A DNA stretch of 64,000 bases, taken from positions 73,297,934 through 73,361,933 of the forward strand of contig NC_135374.1 in the NCBI RefSeq assembly GCF_049243985.1, read 5' to 3'. The translations under genes and the position numbers were made by a program. The notes beneath the pieces were generated by a model. It saw only the letters and a program-made list of their open reading frames with translations, was not told where the DNA came from and searched no databases. Of this stretch, positions 58,301 to 64,000 are shown in pieces. Every line of letters begins with the position of its first letter. Position 1 is the first letter of the stretch. Source of the DNA: Paroedura picta. Lineage: Eukaryota; Chordata; Lepidosauria; Squamata; Gekkonidae.

Positions 58301-58531
58301 GAAGGAAGACTGTTCTCTTAAGAGGAGTCACATCTTTGTTCCTAGACTGTATCTATATATCTGCTCAGGATGTGAAGTGCTCCACTCAGTAGGGGAAAAT
58401 AAATTAGAGGACACATTGCTTGACACAGCACTGTAGATGCCCTTGAACATTTTGTCTTTTCAGAATCCATGTTGTATTTAGATGGGAAGCGTCACTTTAA
58501 TTCAGCTATGAAAGAAACCCGTGCTTCATAA
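40024..58531 (+). CDS. ACOT9: Mitochondrial acyl-CoA thioesterase 9, 15 coding exons
   Basis: Coding exons: 40024-40037, 42023-42114, 45253-45298, 46109-46279, 46374-46411, 49132-49215, 49859-49962, 50451-50524, 51910-51977, 52663-52774, 53047-53137, 55085-55170, 57121-57208, 57356-57506, 58464-58531; 1287 nt give 428 aa (human long form about 439). Phase agrees at all 14 junctions. The first 34 residues (MLARRWFSLSKTNPILVRML onward) are basic and hydroxylated with no acidic residue, as in a mitochondrial presequence. Then come KLRSIVGASTNW, SYIEVILPLGSQPEIREKYL, a first hot-dog domain (about aa 95-235, with GNVTWVGRTSMEVKMHVLQ) and a second (about 295-410, with NIFNRIFGGFLMRKAYELGW and VHSEV). 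It hydrolyses acyl-CoA to free acid and CoA in mitochondria. The first two exons are the least certain: they rest on phase, the presequence-like residues and the NMHEVR junction. The C-terminal tail after NSAMKETRAS is shorter than in human. Confidence 0.94.
40527..40757 (-). repeat. BovB 3'-end fragment, ACOT9 intron 1
   Basis: Near-identical to the 3' end of the BovB copy at 2461-2690: it begins TTGTTGTTGTTATGTGCGAA and continues through the DPMDN-like and 'cagccacctcattctctgtc' segments. Severely 5' truncated, with a small duplication of TAGGCTCTTCTCCAGGGAGT at its 5' end (40727-40757). Confidence 0.85.
41007..41818 (+). mobile_element. CR1 LINE, 5' truncated, with a 240-codon open end of ORF2
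   Basis: One frame, 41013-41732, reads NKDKCKVLHLGQKN, YWMGDTLLGNTVCERDLGIL, VRPHLEYCVQFWRPHFKKD, DKIERVQRRTTKMIWG, YEDRLGDLRMFSLEKRRLRG and ends near FKQRLDTHFSWML. This is the C-terminal part of CR1 reverse transcriptase. The 3' UTR 'ggatggcctgtatggccccttccaactctatgattctatga' type ending follows (written here in part: TTGGACTAGATGGCC, then CTATGATTCTATGA), CR1's characteristic octamer tail. No stop interrupts 239 codons, so the insertion is fairly recent. Sits in ACOT9 intron 1, sense. Confidence 0.9.
43175..43300 (+). repeat. LINE 3' terminus, L2-like, ACOT9 intron 2
   Basis: TTATTGCTATTATTATTACT, CATGTGAATCTTCCTGAGCC and GGCGGTATATAAATGTAATA: the same ending as at 35140 and 49355. Confidence 0.55.
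43590..43990. repeat. Unassigned GC-richer block, ACOT9 intron 2
   Basis: Distinct from its AT-rich flanks; contains TCTTCGGGAGCCCCTAGACA, ATTATGAAACTTGGAGAGGC and CCCCATGCCCCGGTAAAGGC. It reads like part of a dispersed repeat, but I find no second copy in the window and no coding match. Confidence 0.3.
44756..44990. repeat. 'ctccagg ... accagcaacc' dispersed repeat (copy 3) with perfect 12-bp stem
   Basis: Begins ACTGCCAATCTCCAGGTGG, ends CAGGTATTTCCCAACCTAGA then ACCAGCAACC. Inside is ACTGATCTGTCA (44811-44822) and its exact reverse complement TGACAGATCAGT (44831-44842). Most complete member of the family also seen at 1000-1365 and 34110-34290. Confidence 0.55.
46999..48277. mobile_element. 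1.28-kb TIR element carrying an internal minisatellite, ACOT9 intron 5
   Basis: Left end TAGGGCTAGGCACAAACC; right end, read inward on the other strand, TAGGGATGGGCCCGAACC (14 of 18 match). Flanking 8-mers TGCAGTTT and CGCAATTC agree at 5 of 8 positions, compatible with a decayed hAT-type target duplication. The interior has GAACCAAAGTTC-type palindromes near the left end and, at about 47700-48150, at least four units of roughly 70-77 bp built on CCAGGGTGATCCCC and CCTTTCTCC. No transposase frame: the open frames in the G/C-rich part are by-products of the repeats. Confidence 0.6.
48597..48682. repeat. (CTTTT)n microsatellite next to an inverted LINE tail
   Basis: About 17 uninterrupted copies of the pentamer, running into TTTGATTTATATACCGCC-ACTCTCAAAGAC (48685-48735), the reverse complement of a LINE 3' terminus. 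It probably arose from that element's A-rich tail on the minus strand. Confidence 0.85.
49355..49531 (+). repeat. LINE 3' terminus with (AAAT)n tail, ACOT9 intron 6
   Basis: Two tandem copies of a TGCCTGTTATATTGTTTTTA segment (49349 and 49408), then GTAAACCGCCGTGAGACCTG, GGCAGTATATAAATCTAAAA and an (ATAA)n run. L2-like 3' end. Confidence 0.65.
50867..51156 (-). repeat. Sauria-type SINE, full length, ACOT9 intron 8
   Basis: Reverse complement of the 27702 family. It opens with an (AAG)n tail (50867-50894), then AGTTGGTTCTTATATGCCGC, GCTGAGAGAGCCCTGATATC, a box B complement in AATCGAACCTGG, and ends CCTAACCACTACACCAAACT (box A complement). Confidence 0.9.
53410..54490 (-). mobile_element. L2-like LINE 3' portion, interrupted by a MITE, ACOT9 intron 11
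   Basis: Minus-strand codons 54182-53964 read [20 protein letters not shown] and RDHLSEYSPQREL, the same motif as [15 protein letters not shown] in the 5900-6960 copy. The sequence near 53470-53520 (GGGAGCTCATTCCACCAGGT on plus) is the reverse complement of the ACC-GGTAGAATGAGCTCCC segment at about 6580-6605. A 324-bp MITE splits it at 53618-53941. Confidence 0.65.
53618..53941. mobile_element. 324-bp TIR MITE nested in the L2-like LINE
   Basis: Left end GGCCCATTATGCACGG; right end GTGCATTAATAGGCC (inverted match with one or two differences). Flanked on both sides by CAT, a possible 3-bp target duplication. The interior is CG-rich with repeated 'tgcacg'/'tgcatg' motifs and CCGTGCATAATCGG (about 53861-53874). 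Removing it rejoins the LINE text. A 3-bp duplication would suit PIF/Harbinger, but the assignment is weak. Confidence 0.55.
55262..55318 (+). repeat. Sauria-type SINE, 3' tail only
   Basis: TGGAGACTCCTTCTGGTAGA, AAGCGGCATATAAGAACCAA and CTCTTCTTCTTCT: the last 55 bp of the SINE, 92 bp past ACOT9 exon 12. An extreme 5' truncation. Confidence 0.8.
56531..56727. repeat. Foldback repeat ('ttggtctgaagcagcagaac')
   Basis: Left arm has TATTCAAGGTATAAGCTTTT and GTGTGCATACATGCATTGTC; right arm has GACAAAGTGTGCATTCACAC and AGAAGCTTATACCTTGAATA, its inverse. The right arm ends before the complement of the left terminus. It matches a widely dispersed amniote inverted-repeat element; a partial relative is at 59511-59590. 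Confidence 0.65.
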
Positions 58532-58737
58532 CCATGCAGCTGTATAGAAGGTCTTCACTAAGACTTGGGATACTTATCAAAGGATGGTCGAGCAACATTT
58601 CTACTCCTAAAAGACATAATTGTGAATACAGATACACTTCCAGCTTTTATATACAAATATTCTTTACTGCTATTTATACAAAATATTTAAGTTAGTTTTG
58701 CTATTGCTCATCTTTTGTATATTTCTCTCAATAGAAG

Positions 58738-58743
58738 AATAAA
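58738..58743 (+). terminator. ACOT9 polyadenylation signal
   Basis: AATAAA about 207 nt after the ACOT9 stop codon in AT-rich sequence; the only canonical hexamer I see in the first 250 nt. It implies a short 3' UTR of about 230 nt. Confidence 0.7.
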
Positions 58744-59104
58744 TATAATCAACAAAATCATAAATTGTGGTTCTGATGGAGGATTGCCCACTCTGTCTGC
58801 ATGACTCTTGTACCTACTTGGCTACATACATTACGTGCTTCTTGTGTGTGAATAAATAATGTGGTTCTGATAGGGTGGGTGGGTAAGATTGAACAAGAGA
58901 AATGTACAGGGACTTGCAAGTCCTGAATCTCCCTCCCCCTTGTGTTGGTTGTGGCTGAAGTTTCTCCTCCTTGGTACCAACTCGCATCCTCATACCTCTT
59001 CCTGGCAGTGGCCCCTGCCGCTGTCACATGAGGAACTCTTTTGGGTTTATCAGCCCTAAATGCCAAGCTATTTGCAGAGACCTTGCTAATGATGTTTTGG
59101 GGAT

Positions 59105-59275
59105 GTTCTTACTCCACCAGAGGCAGCCGGCTGAGTCAGTTTTCTCAGCTCTCCCAGCCTCCCCTACCTCACAAGAGGTTTCTGTTGCGGGGAGAGGAAG
59201 GGTAGGTCATCGTAAGCCACTTGGAGACTTCTTTGGGGAGTAAAAAGCAAAGTACAAAAAAGCCAGTTCTTCTTA
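59105..59275 (+). repeat. Degenerate Sauria-type SINE, 3' half
   Basis: CAGAGGCAGCCGGCTGAGTC, TTTCTGTTGCGGGGAGAGGA, GTAAGCCACTTGGAGACTTC and AGCCAGTTCTTCTT follow the order of the 27702 copy, with a deletion in the middle. Confidence 0.65.
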
Positions 59276-59393
59276 GATTACTTGAAAAATTGTTTTATGT
59301 GACCCTGGAAATTCTTATCTGCATAAGAGTCAGCCACAGATATAAGGATACAAAATTGTGGTTGTGACTAGATTCAGATGTTTTGGTCTAGAC

Positions 59394-59495
59394 CAGGGGT
59401 AGTCAAACAAACAATTCCCAGAAGCATTCGCTGGCAGGGGCTTCTGGGAATTGTGGTCCATGGACATCTGGAGGGCCGCAGTTTGACTACCCCTG
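59394..59495. mobile_element. 102-bp hAT-type MITE with perfect 8-bp TSD
   Basis: TIRs CAGGGGTAGTCAAAC and GTTTGACTACCCCTG are exact inverses over 15 bp. The flanking 8-mer GTCTAGAC is present on both sides (59386-59393, 59496-59503). The interior is itself near-palindromic around GGCAGGGGCTTCTGGG (AATTCCCAGAAGC ... GCTTCTGGGAATT), so the whole unit can fold. No coding capacity. Confidence 0.9.
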
Positions 59496-60539
59496 GTCTA
59501 GACCAATAGAATGAAGTTTCGGTCCACTGGCACTTTTAAAACCAACAAAATTTAATTCTGGGTATAAGCTTTTGTGGGCATGTGTACTTCGTATCCTGCA
59601 CACTTGTCCTGAAAGTCTATCCATATGCCATTAGATTTTTGTCTTCAAACTTTTTGGCTATAATTGATGTGTGGACAATTGAACGAACATTTACACCAAC
59701 TGAAAAGGATTAACTGTAAATACATGGCCCGCAAATAACTTCATATCTTCATCCCAACCCAAGTGTTCCTATATAGTATCCATTCCACAGGGCTTGCCAT
59801 TCTGTGAGAAGGCTTGGCAGGCCGTGCCATATTCTTGTACAAAGTCCCACAAAAGTGGGAAGTAAGGCAGAATCACAGAATAGGATATTTTTAAAGCAAC
59901 TGCAACCAGTAACTTGCTGAAATTTTCTTCCATTAAGCAGGAAGTAGTCTTGTATGTAACTTTTGAACTAGTTATATCAGATGTTGAAATGTTTGACCAG
60001 AACCCTTATATATATATGCTTTCATAAAAATATTTGGCAGAAGTAATTAGCCTGTTTTTATAGATACCAGCTACAATAATATCCATGTTGCTTTGTATTC
60101 AATTTTAGTTGGAGGATATGGGATGCAGCAACTTAGTTTAGCAGATCTATGTCTGGTACATATTCTTTTTGAGCTGCATAGAAGAAAGCGGGATATAAAT
60201 GGAACAAATAATAAACAAGTACCAATAATGAGCCTCTTGATTATTTGTTTAAACAATGATTGTCAAGCTGTGTTCAAGGTCAGCCTGGAATTTCCTGGAA
60301 ACCTATAAGCTGTATGAGAAAATCAGCAAGTTTCTCTGAAGAAACACCCACCACCAATTTCTCTTCGGTGTACATTATAGAAGACTTGTGTGACTTAGGT
60401 TCACATACACACAGGTTTTAGTTCCAACTTCTGGTTAATATTGAGCCTTTGCTAACAAATGCTGGAAAAATTGAGCTAGGTGGACTAATTATGTGACTTG
60501 GTACAAAGCAGCTTCATATGCCTGGCTGATGTCCTGAAT

Positions 60540-60665
60540 GAATTTACGGTGTGCCCACCTAGGCCCATGCTGCATTCAATGGTTTATGCACTTTAGATTT
60601 CCTGTTCTGCACAGGAAAATTCAGCTGGAAAAGCACATTGAAAGTGCATTATCCTAAATAAATAA
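60540..60665. repeat. Foldback MITE-like repeat (copy B)
   Basis: CACCTAGGCCCATGCTGCAT, TTTCCTGTTCTGCACAGGAA and AAAGCACATTGAAAGTGCAT match copy A (38139-38265) in reverse complement. Confidence 0.55.
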
Positions 60666-61039
60666 ATGAGCAGAATGAACCCTAGTATAGTTAGCATTGA
60701 ACTGAATTTAGCTGAAGTGAAATCACCAGGATTTAAAAACCATTTAAGTTATTTTGTCAACACTTCTGCTATCACCTATATCATCAAAGAAAATTAAATG
60801 GTCTTCAAATACAACTGGTTTTGCTTAAGCAGAGACTTGTGGGCAAGTATGGGGCAGAAGAGCATGTTTCCTTGACATCAGCTTTTCTCCTGCACAATAC
60901 TGCAGCAGCATGTGGTCTTCCTGGGCAGCCCACAAATTGCCACCAGCAGCCATGCATACTTCCAGTTGTTCTCTTCCATCACTTTGCAGCATGCAGTGGC
61001 ATAGGTAGTGGTGGCCGAAGTGCAGTGTGGGTCTTTTGG

Positions 61040-61330
61040 CGTTTTTGTGTGGGTTTGTTTTAACTTCGGGGTGGGAGGGTTGGCAATAGAGGGGCCTGGT
61101 TGTGCATATTTCTTTTAATGGGAATAGGGGAGTTGCAGGAGAGGCAGTGTGCTGTTTTAATAGGGTGGGTGGGTTGGTGGGAGAAAGTGTTGTAACTCGG
61201 GGAGTGGCAGAAGAGGGAGTATGTGTTTTAACAGGGGGGTTGTCAGGAGAGGGTGTGTCTGTGTGCATTTTAATGGGGGGGGGGGTGGGCTGGCCTGAGC
61301 GGGTGTGTTTGTTTTAACTGGGGTGTGGAT
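61040..61330. repeat. G-rich minisatellite downstream of PRDX4
   Basis: Imperfect tandem units of about 40-60 bp built on 'gtgttttaa' followed by a G-rich run ('ggggggttggcaggagagg'); five or six units are visible. Several G-runs of four or more lie on the plus strand, including a ten-G run near 61276-61285. The plus strand could form G-quadruplexes. It starts about 190 bp beyond the PRDX4 poly(A) sites. Confidence 0.65.
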
Positions 61331-61519
61331 ATGAAAAAATAAACATAGCACTGGGATGTACAATGTGTTAAATTTGACTCTGGCAAGTAATGTGGCAAAA
61401 CTTACATCCATTGATTTAAGTGTTTTGTCTGTGACTTTTTCAGTAGTGTTTATCACATCAGTGTCTTATTCAGCTTATCTGTAAATCAACACAAGTGGCA
61501 ACATCAAAATGAACTGAAC

Positions 61520-61547
61520 TTTATTTGCAACTTCTTAGTTTTTTATT
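61520..61547 (-). terminator. PRDX4 polyadenylation signals
   Basis: Two minus-strand AATAAA hexamers, at 61542-61547 and 61520-61525, 13 and 35 nt past the stop codon. Either gives a very short 3' UTR (under about 60 nt). Confidence 0.6.
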
Positions 61548-61559
61548 TAGAATGACGAA

Positions 61560-63933
61560 TTAGCTAAATTTCCCAAAATACTTCAGTTTTCCTGCAGGGT
61601 CTGGAATTATCTGTATAAGGAAAAGAACAGTGTTATAAAAACAAAGCCAATACAAATTTATTATAACAATTTTTCATAGATAGATAAAAACACACACACA
61701 CACACACATATATATGCACACAAAAGCTCATTTTGATTAAAAGAGGGATTTTAATTTGATTAAATTTAATTTTAGATTTAATTTGATTAAAATCAGTCAC
61801 ACCATCTCTGAAATTATTTGCCTAAATGAACAGTGTATTCAAGTGCACAGCTATTTCCAGCTTTTCTTTTGGCCACCACACTGATTGCAGAGTCAGATTT
61901 GATGTAATTAAGCATATTTAAAAGGCATGGCTACACCTGTCAATGTACTTAGTGCACCTATATACTAACTTGAATACACTGACAATTTTGCATATGATTT
62001 GTAAAAAAATATCAGAAGTAGGTTTTGGAACTTCTGAATATAACTGTATATCATGTCTACATAGAAAGGAGCTAGAGCACAATTTTTTAGCATGGAAGAA
62101 ATTAGTGTACTATTTGTGAAAGCAATCAGCTCTTTTTTCACCTCTGTTTGTTTTATGCTACTTTTACACCCTGGTATGTTTCATTGACTTATCTTTTTTT
62201 ACTTGTTGATATTATTTTAATGGTGAGCTGCCTTGAGCAGGTTCTGGAGATGTGATATATAAACTTCCTAAATAACCAAAAGCCTATAAAGTTCTCCTAA
62301 TCACAACTAGTTGTAAAACTATTACAAAGCAAAAATTTACCAGAAACAGCACTTTGATAGTGCCTTTTGATAGCTTAATATTTTATGTTAGTATTTTATA
62401 TTTGTTATTTATTTTAGGTTGTTTATGTGATTTTAATGTTCTAAATCAGGTTGTTTTTACCTCATTTATGTGATTTTGATGTTCTAAGTCACCATGCGAT
62501 CCTTTGGGTGAATGGCAATTAAAAAATCAAATAAATAAACAAATCCAACTTACTGTATCACTGCCAGGTTTCCAACCAGCAGGGCATACTGAAAAGGCAA
62601 CAATATAAGTTAATATGGTAGCTAACTGCTTCATCATTACAATTATGCTAAATACTATATTGTTTTTTCCATGAAGAGTCTGTTCTGAATTCTAAAATAA
62701 CGAGGTATTTCTAAACAAACAACTGGTATCACTGTACTCTCATATGCTTTTAGTTTTTATTTTTTTTCAGACAACAGAAAAGATACCCTGCATACAGGTG
62801 TGATAAAAGTTGTGGGAAATGTAAAATTTTTATCAGTGAACAAAAAGATCTCCAATGTAGAACATCGTGGCCAATTAATGCCAAAATGCAAGCCTGGAGT
62901 GGCCAGTATCATATAACTTCAGTTAGGATGTTTACATCCATACAAAACAGTGACCAATGGAAGTACTCACAGCTACCACTCTGGCTTTGTAGCAATTTCC
63001 ATACATCATATTTAAGGGAAAACAATTACCTGAAGTTCAAAGCCCTCTGCAGGGCCTAACATTTTAGAATTGCAAACCCTTTGGAGTAAAAACAGTAATG
63101 AGCCTGAATCCAGGATTATATTCTGGAATGCATGGCTAGTTCAGTATCTACAATTATATGTTTTAGTTATGCAGAGCCTGCAAAATGGAGATCTACAAAC
63201 TTTTATTGTAAACTGCCCTGATGGTATGGAAATGTAACAAACAAACAAATGTTTCAAATACTAAAATATTTAAAAGGTGAGTACCTTCTCCATGTTTGTC
63301 AGTGTACTGGAATGCTTGAACTAGACGAAGAGTTTCATCCACAGATCTGCCAACGGGTAGGTCATTCATTGTTATTTGTCGTAGATATTTCTTGTCATCT
63401 ATAATGAAAAGGCCTCTGTGAAAACACAGAAAACAGAATAAATGAAATGTTAATCATTGCTCTGTTCAGATACTGATTTGTGCCAGGGCCTGGTCCTCCT
63501 TGTACTTTATTATAATACTTGAGATTCTTTTAGAGCTGAATTTTCTATCATTACATAGTCATTTGATTTGCTAACACCAAACCCAAGATTTGTTCTCTTG
63601 CTACCCCAAAACATTCTACTATTGTGATCCATTAATTTCTCTTTCCAGTAGACAGCTGTTGTAAAATTAATTACTTTTAACCTTGCTACTTCCCCTCCCC
63701 CAAAACAGAATCTGGTACGAGAAATACAACAGTACTGTATAGCAAGAGGAAAAACAAAGCACGATTCTTCTAATTTTCATAACAGGAGGATCCAACAATG
63801 AGAACTATACCTGAGAGCATGGCCTTGATCTTCCAGATAAACTCCATAATCCTTTGCAATCTGGTGTGTCACATCTGATAGAAGTGGTATCTTTATTGGT
63901 CCAAGGCCTCCTTTTTTTCGTGGAGTATTGATC
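61560..63933 (-). CDS. PRDX4: Peroxiredoxin-4, C-terminal part (last four coding exons)
   Basis: Exons in transcript order: 63933-63811, 63415-63285, 62588-62554, 61610-61560 (stop). They encode [40 protein letters not shown], the [20 protein letters not shown] segment, [20 protein letters not shown] and [11 protein letters not shown]. This is the second half of a typical 2-Cys peroxiredoxin: GGLG and YF motifs (linked to sensitivity to over-oxidation) and the resolving cysteine in EVCPAGW. PRDX4 works in the ER and outside the cell, reducing H2O2 and passing oxidising equivalents to protein disulfide isomerases. The peroxidatic-cysteine exon and the signal peptide lie beyond the right edge. 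PRDX1/2 are less likely given the gene neighbourhood. The C-terminus reads YFGKFS where human PRDX4 has YFDKLN. Confidence 0.94.
61688..61716. repeat. (CA)n/(TA)n microsatellite, PRDX4 last intron
   Basis: About ten CA units followed by a short ATATAT run. Simple-sequence repeat, likely length-variable. Confidence 0.85.
62150..62545 (+). repeat. Two LINE 3' termini in the last PRDX4 intron
   Basis: One ends GTGAGCTGCCTTGAGCAGG-TTCTGG, then GTGATATATAAACTTCC-TAAATAA (about 62222-62275). A second, more decayed one has duplicated 'tatgtgattttaatgttctaa' blocks and ends AAAAAATCAAATAAATAAAC (62520-62540), nine bases before PRDX4's penultimate exon. Another short tail is at 63190-63262. Confidence 0.5.
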
Positions 63934-64000
63934 CTATTACAATATAAAGACAACCAACTAATTAAGGGAGATACTTTCACATCTTTATACAATCAACTTT

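Larger units (their letters stand above)
58750..61515. other. Spacer between the convergent ACOT9 and PRDX4 3' ends
   Basis: No gene is supported. It contains SINE remains (59105-59275), a 102-bp hAT MITE (59394-59495), a foldback-repeat fragment (59511-59590), a LINE tail (60155-60215), foldback repeat copy B (60540-60665) and a G-rich minisatellite (61040-61330). The stretch 59600-60150 holds nothing I recognise. Confidence 0.6.

Overview
The window is vertebrate nuclear DNA, most likely from a squamate reptile (lizard, gecko or snake). Its genes are multi-exon with GT-AG introns. The repeat mix is typical of squamates: an RTE-BovB LINE, CR1, L2-like and L1 LINEs, tRNA-headed SINEs with BovB-like or 'accaactcttct' tails, hAT-type MITEs and a Ty3/Gypsy fossil. 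The exact species cannot be read from the sequence.

Four conserved protein-coding genes can be assembled exon by exon, with intron phase agreeing at every junction. (1) APOO/MIC26 on + (coding 1746-19097, 8 coding exons, 214 aa) encodes a MICOS cristae-junction subunit. (2) SAT1 on - (coding 29543-33541, 6 coding exons, 171 aa) encodes spermidine/spermine N1-acetyltransferase; it has a TATA-box promoter and a recognisable 110-bp poison exon in intron 3. (3) ACOT9 on + (coding 40024-58531, 15 coding exons, 428 aa) encodes a mitochondrial acyl-CoA thioesterase with two hot-dog domains. (4) PRDX4 on - (last four coding exons, 61560-63933; the rest lies beyond the right edge) encodes a secretory-pathway peroxiredoxin. 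APOO(+) SAT1(-) ACOT9(+) PRDX4(-) is the same block and relative orientation as on human Xp22.11.

Layout: 1-1380 is repeat-derived upstream DNA; 1380-2250 is the APOO CpG island; 2.2-19.1 kb is the APOO body, with BovB, L2-like and L1 insertions in introns; 19.1-29.2 kb is intergenic DNA with SINEs and a 366-bp hAT MITE; 29.2-33.8 kb is SAT1; 33.8-39.6 kb is intergenic with a Ty3/Gypsy fossil and several MITEs; 39.6-40.4 kb is the ACOT9 CpG island; 40-58.75 kb is the ACOT9 body with a CR1 copy, a 1.28-kb TIR element holding its own minisatellite, SINEs and an L2-like element interrupted by a MITE; 58.75-61.5 kb is the spacer between the converging ACOT9 and PRDX4 ends; 61.5 kb to the end is PRDX4.

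The genes do not form a pathway. Two serve mitochondria (APOO in inner-membrane architecture, ACOT9 in acyl-CoA hydrolysis), one controls polyamine levels (SAT1), and one handles peroxide and disulfide chemistry in the ER (PRDX4). I did not find a wholly new system. The most informative non-coding signal is the SAT1 poison exon, which matches the mammalian SSAT-X exon in length, location and number of stop codons. Several repeat families with conserved hairpins or internal minisatellites are less familiar and are listed separately.
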